The translations under genes were made by a program, and so were the position numbers. 58,576 nt of DNA from Nemertoderma westbladi (taxonomy: Eukaryota; Xenacoelomorpha; Nemertodermatida; Nemertodermatidae), in the NCBI GenBank assembly GCA_032718475.1, contig JAUCBJ010008113.1, positions 1 through 58,576 on the forward strand. Direction: 5' to 3'. A model generated the notes under the pieces. The model saw nothing but the letters and a program-made list of their open reading frames with translations. It was not told where the DNA came from and did no database searches. Of this stretch, positions 9,209 through 20,079 are shown in pieces. Numbering within the stretch: position 1 is the stretch's first letter; each line of letters opens with the position of its first letter.

Positions 9209-12200
9209 CAAGGCAAACGAATCAGTTATCCCACAAAAGCTTTTACAAATACATACCGGGAACCAACCCCATTATTTGTCGACAACGAGGTTATGTGGTC
9301 CAAGGAGGGCTCCACACAAGGGGATCCTATCGGTCTGGCGATGTATGGAGTGGGAACCCTACCAATGATAAGGAAGCTGGGACTTCTGGCGATTGAACCA
9401 GATCCTACAAGTGGTACGGCTCTTCCCGACGGGTCTGTGGTGGGTCTGTCTCCTCCCGACGGGTCTGTGGTGGGTCCGTCTCCTCCCGACGGGTCTGTGG
9501 TGGGTCTGTCTCCCCCCGACGGGTCTGTGGTGGGTCTGTCTCCTCCCGACGGGTCTGTGGTGGGTCTGTCTCCCCCGACGGGTCTGTGGCGGGTCTTTCT
9601 CCCCCCGACGGGTCTGTGGTAGGTCTGTCTCCTCCCGACGGGTCTGTGGTGGGTCAGTCTCCTCCCGACGGGTCCGTGGTGGGTCTGTCTCCTACCGACG
9701 GGTCTGTAGTGGGTCTGTCTCCTCCTGACGGGTCTAAGGTGGCTGACGAGTCTGTGTTAGGTCTGTCCCGTCCTGACGGGTCTATGGAGGGTCTGTCTCC
9801 TCCTCCCGACGGGTCTGTGGTGGGTCCGTCTCCTCCTCCACCCGACGGGTCTGTGGTGGGTCTGTCTCCACCCGACGGGTCTAAGGTGGCCGATGGGTCT
9901 GGTTTAGGTCTGTCCCCTCCTGACGGGTCTAAGGTGGGTCTGTCTCCTCCTCCCGACGGGTCTGTGGTGGGTCCGTCTCCTCCTCCACCCGACGGGTCTG
10001 TGGTGGGTCTGTCTCCTCCTCCCGACGGGTTTGTGGCGGGTCCGTCTCCTCCTCCCGACGGGTCTGTGGTGGGTCTGTCTCCTCCTCCAGCCGACGGGTC
10101 TGCGGTGGGTCAGTCTCCTCCACCCGACGGGTCTGTGGTGGGTCTGTCTCCTCCTCCACCCGACGGGTCTGTGGTGGGTCTGTCTCCTCCTCCAGCCGAC
10201 GGGTCTGTGGTGGGTCAGTCTCCTCCTCCACCCGACGGGTATGTGGTGGGTCAGTCTCCTCCTCCTCCCGACGGGTCTGTGGTGGGTCTGTCTCCTCCTC
10301 CACCCGACGGGTCTGTGGTGGGTCTGTCTCCTCCTCCAGCCGACGGGTCTGTGGTGGGTCTGGCTCCTCCTCCAGCCGACGGGTCCGTGGTGGGTCTGTC
10401 CCTACCTCCAGCCGACGGGCCTGTGGTGGGTCTGTCCCTTCCTCCAGCCGGCGGGTCTGTGATGGGTCTGTCTCATCCCCCAGCCGACGGGTCCGTGGGG
10501 GGTCTGTCCCTTCGTCCGGCCGACGGGCCTGTGGCGGGTCTGTCTCCTCCTTCAGCCGACGGGTCCGTGGTGGGTCTGTCCCTTCCTCCAGCCGACGGGT
10601 CTGTGGTGGGTCTGTCTCCTCCTCCAGCCGACGGGTCCGTGGTGGGTCTGTCCCTTCCTCCTGCCGACGGGTCTGTGGTGGGTCTGTCTCCTCCTCCACC
10701 CGACGGGTCTGTGGTGGGTCTGTCTCCTCCTCCAGCCGACGGGTCTGTGGTGGGTCTATCTCCTCCTCCAGCCGACGGGTCCGTGGTGGGTCTGTCCCTT
10801 CCTCCAGCCGACGGGTCTGTGGTGGGTCTGTCTCCTCCTCAAGCCGACGGGTCTGTGGCGGGTCCGTCTCCTCCTTCAGCCGACGGGCCTGCGAACCACC
10901 CTAGCGAGCCTTCAATCACACAAAAATGGTTTGCAGATGATGGAAATGTAGCGGGTCGCCTCCGCCGTTTAAGAGCCTACTGGGAGAAGGTAAATATGAT
11001 TGGCCCAGGGTATGGGTATTTCCCCAATGCCAAAAAGTCTGTCCTTATAGTTAAAGACGAACATCGGGCCATAGCTGAGGATATATTCGCTGGGACTGGG
11101 GTCCAACTGACCGATGGCTACAGGGTATTGGGTTCGGTGATAGGTTCTCCCCGGGCATGCGAAACGTTCCTCACAGAACGCGTTGAACAACTCATAGACC
11201 AGCTGACCAGGTTGAAGGAGTTTGCTGTTACGGCCCCACACCCCGCATATAGTTGTCTTATCTACGGTCTACAGCCTAAATTTAACTACTTGTCCCGGAC
11301 AACCCCGGAATTCACCGCAAAGTTAGACAGTGTAGAGCAATATATCGTGGACTCTTTGATTCCCTCACTAACAGGCCGGTCCCCACCAGGGCACACAGAG
11401 AGGGAGCTACTCGCCCTCCCAGTGAAAGAGGGCGGTATGGCCATAAACCAACCTGGCGACTTAAGACACAGCTATGAACATTCACGTAGGATCTGTGAAC
11501 CTTTGAGGGTCGAAGCTGAAAGTTACCGGCAATCTCAGAGACCAATCGTCACTGAAATAATGAAGGAGAGGGCAGAACTTAGAAAGATCAAGTGTGAAAC
11601 AGTTCACGATCAGCTGTCCTGCGAGTCGAAGTACCTCCGTACACTTTCTTGCGAGAAGGGGGCCTCAGCATGGCTGTCAGCCATCCCTATTCAAAAATAC
11701 GGATTTTCCCTACATAAAACAGCCTTCCGGGATAGTCTGTGTTTGCGATATGGGTGGCTGCCAGACAGGTTGCCTTCCCACTGTGTCTGCGGGATTCCAT
11801 TCGACATCTCACACTGTCTCCATTGCCCGACAGGTGGTTACCCTACCATAAGACACAATGAGATTAGGGACTACCTGGCCGAACTCCTCAACGAGGCAGC
11901 TCACGATGTTGAGGTAGAGCCCACCCTACAACCTGTGGAAGGCGAGGAGTTCCGGTTGGCCGGCACCACCCGCGAACCGGACGCCCGTCTCGATGTCGCC
12001 GCCAGTGGATTATGGGGAGGTCGTTTCGAAAGGATTTACGTCGACGTGAAGATTTTCAACCCTCTATGCGCGTCGAACCCTCGTTCCATTCCCTCCGCAT
12101 ACAGAAAACACGAAGGCGACAAGCGGAGAAAGTACGAGGAGCGAGTGAACTCGATCGAGCACGCCGGATTCGTGCCCTTCGTCATGGCGACGACGGGTGG

Positions 12201-12441
12201 AGCCAGCCGAAGTGCGCATGCCATCATAAACCGGATCGCACTTATAATATCCGAAAAGAGAAACTCTCCCTATTCAAAGACTGTGTCCCTTATAAGAACC
12301 CGGTTGAACTTCGCGCTTCTCCGGTCTTCAATTATGTGTCTACGGGGGGTTAGGACTCCAAAACAGAAACGCCCAATCCAACCCTTCCGTGACATAGGGA
12401 TGGAGTGCGCGGCGACTGAGGGGTTAAACGGGGACATCTAA
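9209..12441 (+). pseudogene. RLE-type reverse transcriptase/endonuclease, split by a minisatellite and one frameshift
   Basis: The first part (frame of 9293) reads NTYREPTPLFVDNEV then SKEGSTQGDPIGLAMY, the conserved QGDP region of RT. The second (from 9586) resumes after the repeat with KWFADDGN, the catalytic ADD motif, then GYFPNAKKSVLIV, a thumb region, a Cys/His cluster (HCVCG...HCLHCP...TIRHNEIRD, about 11777-11870) and an endonuclease core with EPDARLD at about 11975 and YVDVKIF at about 12036 (PD-D-xVK pattern). Normally only a short loop separates QGDP and ADD; here about 490 codons of PPDGSVVGLS repeats lie between. The frame change is explained by loss of one C in a C-run near 9572. 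There is no ATG-started full frame: a 5'-truncated pseudogene. Confidence 0.8.
9421..10888 (+). repeat. In-frame minisatellite, about 43 units of 30/33/36 bp
   Basis: Units follow TCTCCTCCCGACGGGTCTGT GGTGGGTCTG, encoding S-P-P-D-G-S-V-V-G-L. Lengths vary by whole codons, mostly through added CCT/CCA proline codons (PPDG, PPPDG, PPADG, PPPPDG). One unit near 9572 has lost a single C. Two units carry a variant (KVADESVLGLS/KVADGSGLGLS), showing block duplication. The array is G+C-rich and sharply bounded within an otherwise ordinary RT. The antisense strand is also largely open, a by-product of the repeat. Confidence 0.95.
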
Positions 12442-12643
12442 GGGTTCTGGTAACTGGACGTGAATATGGATAACAATAGTGTAACTGGAGAAAGAAGGTG
12501 GACAAAGAAATGATAACTTCTTATTGATGCTACTTATTGGACCTTCTTTTAATATTAATTATTTTAATAATTTTGTAACTTTAATACAGTACGTTGATTT
12601 TATCAGTTGTGCTACTACTACGGCAAAATATTACGTTCTTTTG

Positions 12644-12678
12644 AATAAAAAGTGGAGTATCAGAAAAAAAAAAAAAAA
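12644..12678 (+). other. Polyadenylation signal and poly(A) tail of the RLE element
   Basis: AATAAA at 12644-12649 is followed 14 bases later by an uninterrupted run of 15 A residues. This marks the 3' end of the retrotransposed RNA copy. Confidence 0.85.
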
Positions 12679-13504
12679 TTACATTACAAATTAGGCAGTT
12701 TATTACACAGGTACTACTGCTACATTAGTACTGTAGTACAGTGCAGCAGTTACCGGTATAAGGACCCCTGTGCCCTGTTCACCCTTCCTTGTACCTTGCC
12801 GTTGTCCCGTTTACTCTCCATTCGCCGTATAAATAAGCAAGTATACAATACTGCAGTGCTTGTACCGGTGACTGCTGCACTGTACTGCTGTACTACAGTA
12901 CTAATATCAGAATATAGCAGTCCCTGCAGTCTGACTGCTGCACTGTACTGCTGTACTACAGTACTAATATCAGAATATAGCAGTCCCTGCAGTAACAAAC
13001 TGCCCCAATTTATACAAAGATTGTATTAGGTATCTGAATGTTGATATAAATGGAATTCAGAGGCGTATAGTGACATCACGACCAATCACAAACCGTTTTC
13101 ATATTTTGAATAATTTTTAAACTGAAAACACAAATATCTCGGCTATTTTAGCATCTTATTGAATTCTGTAAACGCCATTGTGTTTCTGTGATGTTAATGC
13201 ATCTAATTCATCTGGTTTTGAATTTGAGTCGTGTACCCCATTATAACGAACTTAACGTAATTTTGCTTAAAAGGCTTTGCTTGGCTTGTATTATTGCCCT
13301 ATACTACAAAGGATTGCAACGTTCAAAAAATCGCGTTACGGCTACTTGAAAAGTAGCCGGACAAATTACCTGATAGTACAATGTGCATTATATATTTACT
13401 AAGACAAGGGGGGGGGGGGTGTAGTATACTGTTCTACTACTGTACTATACTGTACTGTACTGTAGTATATTATTAGCGTTAACCGCACAAAGTCGATTAT
13501 GATT
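12679..13504. other. Spacer without genes
   Basis: This stretch contains CTG/CAG/TAC-rich microsatellite sequence, a 63-bp tandem duplication (12871-12993), a G10 run near 13410 and ACTGTACTGTAGTATA simple sequence near 13430-13470. No coding exon was recognised. Confidence 0.6.
12871..12993. repeat. 63-bp tandem duplication
   Basis: ACTGCTGCACTGTACTGCTG begins at 12871 and again at 12934. The two copies run to GCAGT near 12993 and look identical over most of their length. A degenerate relative occurs near 12725. Confidence 0.85.
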
Positions 13505-14230
13505 CTAGAATACTCCAGTAAATGTAACCACCACCCAAACCACCTGAATTACCGGAGTAGCAACAACTGAATTGCTTGCTGTCGTCTCAAAGGTTGTAGT
13601 TTCTTCCACCGCCCTGATAGTTGTTGTAGCTAGGTTAACCTCCCAGCCTGGAGTACGACACTCACCAGGACAACAGAAAGACTGGCACGATATGTACTTC
13701 TTTGTGAACCCGTGTAGGATATGGTCTCTAATAATAAACAAAACTCTCGTGTAATCATCCTGCTCTGTTTCCACGTCCTCGAAACTCTGATGGTTAATTT
13801 TAAACCCGTTTTCATACTGTTGCATAAAGGCTGGACATCTGCCTTCATCCAGAGCTAGACAGTATCTCTGGAAGGCGATTGTGCTCTCATTCTTTATGCA
13901 GACTTCCAGGAGTGCCTCTAACATGACCTCATCCCCAGTGTCATCATCGACAGCGATGGTTCGATAGAAGAAATAGGCACATTCTTCGCAATCGTGCTCA
14001 ATGTGTCTGATGTCGTGGCGTTTTCTGGTGACTGAATTGGATTCTAACCATTCCTCATTTTTATTGTATAGTGTAGTATATTTGTCATTTACCTCCTTTT
14101 CTAGCTTCTCAGTTGTTGCGTTAATGATTAGTGATCCTTCATTATAGCAGGTGAAACTACTGTAGCAGACAGCGGTTATGTTTAGTAGGATGTAAAGAGC
14201 CAATAGTGATGTTGTATTATTTCGAGCCAT
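13505..14230 (-). CDS. Secreted or GPI-anchored cysteine-rich protein, unknown function
   Basis: A single 241-codon frame starts at the ATG at 14230. Residues 1-24 form a typical signal peptide (polar start, then LLALYILLNITAV, then small residues before SSFTCY). The mature part has about ten cysteines, including C-E-E-C and a C-X3-CC-X3-C cluster (QSFCCPGEC), and several N-X-S/T sites (NATT, NEST). The tail is Thr/Ser-rich and ends in about 20 hydrophobic residues (VIQVVWVVVTF), which suits a GPI signal or a membrane anchor. I do not recognise the family. It is intronless as read and is not retroelement-like. It lies between an RLE element and a LINE fossil, with no neighbour that suggests a function. 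It could also be one exon of a larger gene. Confidence 0.65.
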   Translation of the reverse strand: MARNNTTSLLALYILLNITAVCYSSFTCYNEGSLIINATTEKLEKEVNDKYTTLYNKNEEWLESNSVTRKRHDIRHIEHDCEECAYFFYRTIAVDDDTGDEVMLEALLEVCIKNESTIAFQRYCLALDEGRCPAFMQQYENGFKINHQSFEDVETEQDDYTRVLFIIRDHILHGFTKKYISCQSFCCPGECRTPGWEVNLATTTIRAVEETTTFETTASNSVVATPVIQVVWVVVTFTGVF

Positions 14231-14336
14231 AGTTGTATCATCCCGTTATCAAATGCAGATGCCTCTATTATTCAGTTACTCTTCTAGTCCTCCTCTAGTT
14301 ATTCAGTCGTCTAATAATTTGACATCAAGTAGCAGT

Positions 14337-14342
14337 TTATAT
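14337..14342 (-). promoter_or_regulatory. Possible TATA box of the secreted-protein gene
   Basis: TATAAA on the minus strand, about 107 bases upstream of the ATG at 14230. Spacing would leave an 80-base 5' UTR. In AT-rich DNA this could be chance. Confidence 0.3.
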
Positions 14343-14984
14343 CGTGGTATTCTGTACTGTTCTCATTCAAGGCGTACTTGAAGAAGAGAAGAGGTCCTTC
14401 TATAGGCTACACCACATATGCCTATGTTAGATATAATATCAATATTCGAGACTTTGGGTTGCGGGGGAGGGGGGGGGGACTTTTCGTAAATACCATATTG
14501 GCGATTTAATATCTCGTAATGTTAAATTATAAATTAAGGATCAAATGAACAGGATACAATGGTGCGTTACTCTAACCAAAGCAATAAACTAAAGTCAATA
14601 GAATAGGTATTATTTTTGGGAGAAATCATCTGTTATTTGCGTCGAATTTCCCCTGGAGAGGGTTGGATTTCTATTGCGTCAAAAGTCCCCCCTTATCTGA
14701 TTAAAGGACACATTATAATTATAAAACTATATCTTAGGGTATCTTATGGTGGCCCTGAGCGGCCAGTTTTGTCGGTTTGTAATCTTTTGTTTTGTTTCCC
14801 CAACTTTTGCAACAAAGTCGGGGAAACAAACTTGATTGGGTGTTTGTTGGTATAGAAACCACTCCAGCCAATTAGATTAGTTTTGCTAACTCGTTCGATC
14901 GACTTTACCAAACTTGGGGAAACTTGGCACAAACTTTTGTTTTCCTGAGTTTTGTAAAGTAGTTTGAACTAGATTGCTTTAACT
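14343..14984. other. Spacer without genes
   Basis: This stretch contains a G-run near 14463-14480, AT-rich sequence and a strong hairpin at 14794-14827. I see no exon or mobile-element domain here. Confidence 0.55.
14794..14827. other. Hairpin, 13-bp stem with one mismatch
   Basis: GTTTCCCCAACTTT and AAAGTCGGGGAAAC are complementary around a six-base loop. Function is unknown; it may be a remnant of a small inverted-repeat element. Confidence 0.6.
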
Positions 14985-15599
14985 GCATTCTTGGCTGCTG
15001 TAGTCTGTTTGAGTCGGGACTCGTTCTGCGCCTTATAAAGGTAATTTCGGCACTTCTGAATTTTGTGGTCAGTCCAGGGGCCCCTTTTCCTGTTTCGAGG
15101 GTATACAGGAACTGTTTCTGCAGCTGCTAACCTAACTGTTTCTGTAAAGGCATTATAGTCCTTGTAGTGATCTGCCGCCTCAGAGGCAATAACCTCTTAC
15201 CTGTTGCTCAGCTGTAGTGTGAAGCTGGATCTCACACTAGGCTGTTGCAACAGAGAGGACCAGTCATGCCGCGGCAAGGCAGATTTCGTTGTTCTGCTTG
15301 CACGCAGACTAAGTTTCCACAATAAAGCGGTGATCACTGGAGAAGGGTCGAAGTGTAAATGCATTACAGTCTTGTATAGAGCTCCTGTATTTCCTACGAA
15401 ACATAATTTGGTCTATCTGGAACTTGTGACCACTGGGTCCACTATGAGTCCATAACTTTCCAGTTCGCTTCCTGAACAGCGTCCCAGCCGAAAACAATCC
15501 ATTTCCAGAGATAAAATCCTGAAGATGGACGGAATTTCGGTTAATACTATCTCTATAGACCCAGGGCGATGTAGGTAGGTGATTGATGCATTGACGCAT
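14985..15599 (-). pseudogene. LINE fragment: APE-type endonuclease C-terminus and linker
   Basis: Minus-strand translation gives NGLFSAGTLFRKRTGKLWTH, then HKFQIDQIMFRRKYRSSIQD and SSDHRFIVET. These match the C-terminal part of the apurinic-endonuclease-like domain of LINEs, often annotated as craniofacial development protein 2-like (the conserved SDH near the end is the catalytic histidine region). After one frameshift near 15309 the linker continues (RKRGPWTDHKIQKCRNYL) to about 14985. There is no RT, ATG or poly(A): a dead fragment. Confidence 0.7.
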
Positions 15600-15656
15600 T
15601 AAAGTCTCCCAGGAAATTTAAGAATGCATGCTGATCCACTCCATCAGTAGCTCATA

Positions 15657-16030
15657 TATCATAGACAAACGACAGCAGACAACCGACTGATAACAAATGA
15701 TAACAGATAACCAACAGCAGACAGTAAACAACCCACAGCAGACAACCGGCAGCAAACAAATGACAACAGATAAGCGACAGCAGACAGTAAACAACCGACA
15801 GCAAACAAACGACGACCGATAACCGACAGCAGACAGTAATCAACTCACAGCAGACAACCGACAACAGACAACCGACAGATGATCATAGACAAACGACGAC
15901 AGCAGACAACCGACTGAAAACAAACGACAATAGTTAAACGACAGCAGATAGTAAACAACCGACAGCAGACAACCGACAGCAGACATACGACAACAGATAA
16001 CCGACAGCACAGAGTAAACAACCGACTTCA
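15657..16030. repeat. Minisatellite array, ACCGACAGCAGACA type
   Basis: Variants of CAACCGACAGCAGACA and GATAACCGACAGCAGACAGT are repeated for about 370 bases. It is the reverse complement of the array that follows at 16145, so the two form a long inverted pair around a short AT-rich spacer. Confidence 0.9.
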
Positions 16031-16144
16031 CGCCCATGTAAAGAATATATATATATATATATTATTGGAAAATTAAATATGAAGAATTTGTCATTTTTAA
16101 ATTTATTCTTAAAGTGTTTTATAGCGCTTATATATATGCTGTCA

Positions 16145-16408
16145 CATGTGTGCTATCGGTTGTCTGCTGTCGGTTGTGTTTGTGTGCTGTCGTTGTACGC
16201 TGTCGGTTGTCTGTTGTCGGTTGTCTGCTTTCGGTTGTCAGCTGTCGGTTGTATGTTGTCGGAAGTGCGCTGTCGGTTGTCTGTTGCCTGCTCTCGGTTG
16301 TTAGCTGTCGGTTGTGTGTTTTCGGTAGTGTGCTATCAGTTGTCTGTTGCCTGCTCTCGGTTGTCTGCAGCTGTTTGTTGACGGTTGTTGATGTTGGTTG
16401 TCTGCTGT
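16145..16408. repeat. Minisatellite array, TGTCTGCTGTCGGTTG type (inverted relative to 15657-16030)
   Basis: Repeats of GTCGGTTGTCTGCTGTCGG with small variations run up to the left LTR of element B. The array resumes at 29014 on the other side of element B, so the retrotransposon split it. Confidence 0.9.
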
Positions 16409-16844
16409 TGTATGCGGATTCAATTCCGCCGCACTACCCTCACAAAGTTGGGAAGTGGCACCTTTTTCAGCAATACGTTGGAGATACGAGATTGGCAATA
16501 ACCAATCTCGTATCACAACCAACACCGGGGACAACACAAGCCCCAGGGAGGTTAGAGGTCAATCCACTTCGAAAGGGGAAAACAACCAGCAGGGGCCAAC
16601 AGGGGGGGAAACACTCCCAGAGGGAGTGAGAGGCGTGAACAAGGTTATTGGTCAATAGGGGCGAAGGAGGGCATCCGCTGGGTGAAAGGCCACAGTAGTG
16701 TAGCGGTAGAGTGTTATATATTATATATTATCTATTTGCTACCGGCCCGTAGCTCAGTTTATTCAGTAGTCAGTTTCAGTGCATGCTGGCAATATAGTTC
16801 TACCATGACTGCAGGACTGCCTTGTATATTATCTATTTTGTTAC
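16409..16844 (+). repeat. Left LTR of element B (3' end deleted)
   Basis: It aligns along its whole length with 28409-28862, with scattered substitutions and small indels. Similarity stops at GTTAC (16844). The right LTR continues for 151 more bases, whereas here gag coding sequence follows directly. Confidence 0.92.
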
Positions 16845-19800
16845 AGAGAGGGCCGAAAGGGTGGCGAAGAACTGTAGAGAGCAAGAAGAGAGAGAGGCAG
16901 AGGAACGTAAGGAGCGAGAGACGAGAATAGAGAAGGAGCGTAGAGAGCGAGAAGCAAGAGTAGAGAGCAAGCGTAGAGAGCGGGTGGCGAGAGAGACAGA
17001 GCTGGCGAACCAGAGTTTGCGAGAGGATAGAGAGAGAGAGAGAGTGGGAAAGCGCATGCGGGACGATATGCATGCCCGGTTAAGGGGGCTTATGCAATAT
17101 CAGGCCAAACAGAAGCGCCGACTAGAACTGGCGCAGTTGGGACTATCTGAAAGTGAGGCTGGCTCGGGTAGTATTTACGAGGAGCCAGAGGTTATAAAAA
17201 CGTTTGTTAATACCCGTGTGACCGTATGTGACGTAATAATCCAAATAATAATTTAAATCCAAATATAGAAACTAATTCAAATATACAAAGTAATTCAGAT
17301 AATTTAAATTTAAATTTAAATACGCAAAATTATCTAAATAATAATTTTAATTCAAACGAGCAAAATAATCCCGATTCTAATCTAAATATACAAAATAATA
17401 AACAAAATAACATACAAAATAATTATATACAGAATAATTCCAATGATTTAAATAATTTAGAAAATAATGTTGATAATGGTGCTATTAATATAAACGCAGC
17501 AGACGTGGGTGGTCCGACCAGTGAGGGCCTGCAAGGCCACGGAGTTAATACGCATGGAGTAGCGGGGGTGAGTCAACCCAACGGGAGTCTGCAAGACCAC
17601 GAAGTGGTAGGGGGAGAGGCGGGGGTGAATAGACCCAGTCGCAGTAGAGATAGTGCGTTGACTAGAGAGGGGCGTAGAAACGAAGTAAGAAATAGTCAAG
17701 TAATAGGTGGCGAGCAGGGGGGGGACTACAGGCGCCCCACGACGAGAGATTAGTGGCGAGAGGGGGGGGGGGACAGAGAGTGTCCCACAGGCGTCGGCGG
17801 ATAATGCGCGGGGCGAGTTAGATGAACCGCAGCACCCGGCGATGGAGAATAGTAGGGGGATTACGAATATCCCCAGCGGCGTCCGGCTGGCTAGAGAGAG
17901 GGAGGTTGGCGTCGTGAGCGGGCGAGCGACGAGACGTCGAGCCCAGTCAGAAGAGGGAAGAAGAACAGTGGAGTTTAACCGGGAGGTCGACGAGAGATCT
18001 CACGAGCGAGGACGCTACACTGAAGAGAGAAGAAGAGAAGATAGTAGAAGAAGCATTGCTACGAGCGACCGGAGAGCGAGGACAGATAGCAAGCCGTCGG
18101 TAGTAGAGATGGAGTTGGAGAGTCAGTGGGGTCAAACTCCAGGAGATTGCCGTCGCCCCGGAGAGACGCAGCCTGGCGAGATATATTATACGCCGAGAGA
18201 GGGGTACAGGATGTACCGGTACGAGGACGAGAACAGGAGAGGGGATCAAAGAGAAACTTCCCGACAGGATGTAGCTGCCGATCGAGTGTACGGTAGTCAC
18301 GGGGAGAACTTCTTGGATTATTCGAGAAGGTTAAACTTCGGTCCGGAGGGTCACATACAGACTGCAGGACATACTGTAGGCCTTACTGCACATACTATAG
18401 GCCCTGCTGGAAGAGATAGTGTAGGCGATAGGGTAGCGCGAACAACGGGATTAGATCCGGAAGTCGCGGCCTACATACCGGTAGGTAGGCCAGAGGTGGA
18501 TAGGCCTATACCGGTACCAGCACAGCAGTATGACTATAATATGCAGGGACATAACATATATCCAGGGGAGGGGAGAGTTATTGCGGATAGGTGTATGGGC
18601 CCCAATATATTAACATCAATCCCAGTACCAAACATACCACCGGTGGGGGGGCGGGGGGGGGGGGGGGGGACAGGGTGACATTCCCCCATTACAATATCAA
18701 CAATACACTCAAACAGAAATAAGAACATCGAACCCCCTGGACGAGAACAGATCTTGCGACACGGAAATATGGAGGGGGCTGTTACCCCCAATGGTATATC
18801 CAACGCAAAGAAAGTCAACAGGCCAGACGGGCATACCGCACCCAATGGGAGAATCTGTACAGCATCCTTCAAACCCATTGGAAGCACAGGCAATGGGAAT
18901 GGCAACACTTATCGACGCACTCAAGACCAGAATCGAGCTACCACCTGTAGAGCCATTTAAATTCGATGGAAGTAGGCCAAAAGAATACCTGCAATTCCAG
19001 CGCATGTACAGCAACGAGATATTAACTAAGAACCTGACACAGGCAGAGTGCCTAAAATATCTACAGGTATATACAGGAGGCCCAGCGTACAATATCGTGA
19101 GGCAGTATCAGGGCATCGAGGGTGCCTTCACGACTGCATGGCGGGCCCTAGACAGGGAATACAGACACCCAACCAAGATCATCCGGCAAACCCTGAGGGG
19201 TATAACATCGGGTGGTCTACAGGATAACCCTGTTAGCATAAAGACATTTGCGAACAAGGTCGAGAAGGCGCTAATCGTGCTGAAGACACTAGACGCACCA
19301 TACGAACTCAATGCATCTAATAATATCACCACGATAGCGCAGGCACTGCCGATCTGGCTGCGCAATAAATGGATAAAGATCGCCTTCTCCACCCGGGAGA
19401 AGAAGGGTGCGGAACCGGGCCTAGAGGAAATGTCGAACTTCCTCAACTACGAAGCAGAGTTGATCACGGACCCAGTCTATAGCGAGGATAGTCTGGGGAG
19501 GTGGCCAAAGACCGAGTATAACAGGCCGAAACCAGAACACAACACGGCAAATGCATTACCAAAGCTTAGACAATCGCTGCCATACGCGGCGACGCAGGGG
19601 ACTGCTAGTCCGCATGTAGCCGGGGGTAGGGCCACACCATGAGGTGGACAGGGGCAAAATAACAACACAAACAAATATAACCCCAACACGCCCAGTAGGC
19701 CAAACCCAAACAACAAGAACAGTAGGGAACTAGGTACGAATGTGAGTGCGATATGCAGCGCACTGTATAGGGATGGCGATAATCCAAACAACAAATGCCA

Positions 19801-20074
19801 ATTGCATTCGAACGCACTTCATCAGACCATGAACTGCAGGTATTGGCAAGCATTGCCCAAACAAGATCAGGTAGAATATGCAAGGAAGAGTGGAATCTGT
19901 CATCGATGTGTGGTGGGCGGACACAAAGCTAATCAATGCAAAGAAACACCAATTAAGTTCGGTCAAGGCAAAGGGCAGACAATGGCGACAAGCACCGTAG
20001 GGGCGAAGAAAAGAGGAACGGTACTACTCAGGGTAGTACCAGTGAGGGTGATAGGAGAAGGCGTCGATCAGTAA
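16845..20074 (+). pseudogene. gag: Gag of element B (degenerate)
   Basis: Segments in successive frames: a charged coiled coil (RAERVAKNCREQEEREAEE..., 16845-17228); an asparagine-rich tract (17232-17500, N/L/Q repeats); a Gly/Arg-rich region (17505-18660); a DUF1759-type Gag core (PFKFDGSRPKEYLQFQRMY, about 18950-19470); and a CCHC knuckle (CHRCVVGGHKANQC, about 19899-19940). Frame changes occur near 17230-17256 and at G homopolymers near 17716, 17762 and 18650-18670. A TGA at 19640 interrupts the Gag core to knuckle linker. The N-terminus was lost in the LTR-gag deletion. Compared with element C the order is the same: coiled coil, Gag core, zinc knuckle. Confidence 0.85.
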
Positions 20075-20079
20075 CCACA

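Larger units (their letters stand above)
8890..12678 (+). mobile_element. 5'-truncated non-LTR retrotransposon with restriction-like endonuclease (R2-superfamily type)
   Basis: The element ends in a stop at 12441, a 3' UTR of about 200 bases, an AATAAA signal at 12644-12649 and a 15-base poly(A) run at 12664-12678, all as expected for target-primed insertion. Coding content is RT (late motifs), a Cys/His motif and a PD-(D/E)XK-like endonuclease in that order, the arrangement known from RLE-bearing non-LTR clades (R2, NeSL, CRE). Early RT motifs are missing or decayed, so this is a 5'-truncated copy. The left limit is approximate. Confidence 0.75.

Noticed and set aside
9929-10699. A 256-codon antisense frame of EETDPPQTRR repeats
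   Set aside because: It is the complement of the in-frame minisatellite; the sense strand links to RT motifs on both sides, whereas the antisense has no other coding support.
15657-16408. CRISPR-like regular repeats
   Set aside because: Units are short, contiguous and without unique spacers, the context is eukaryotic, and there are no cas genes.
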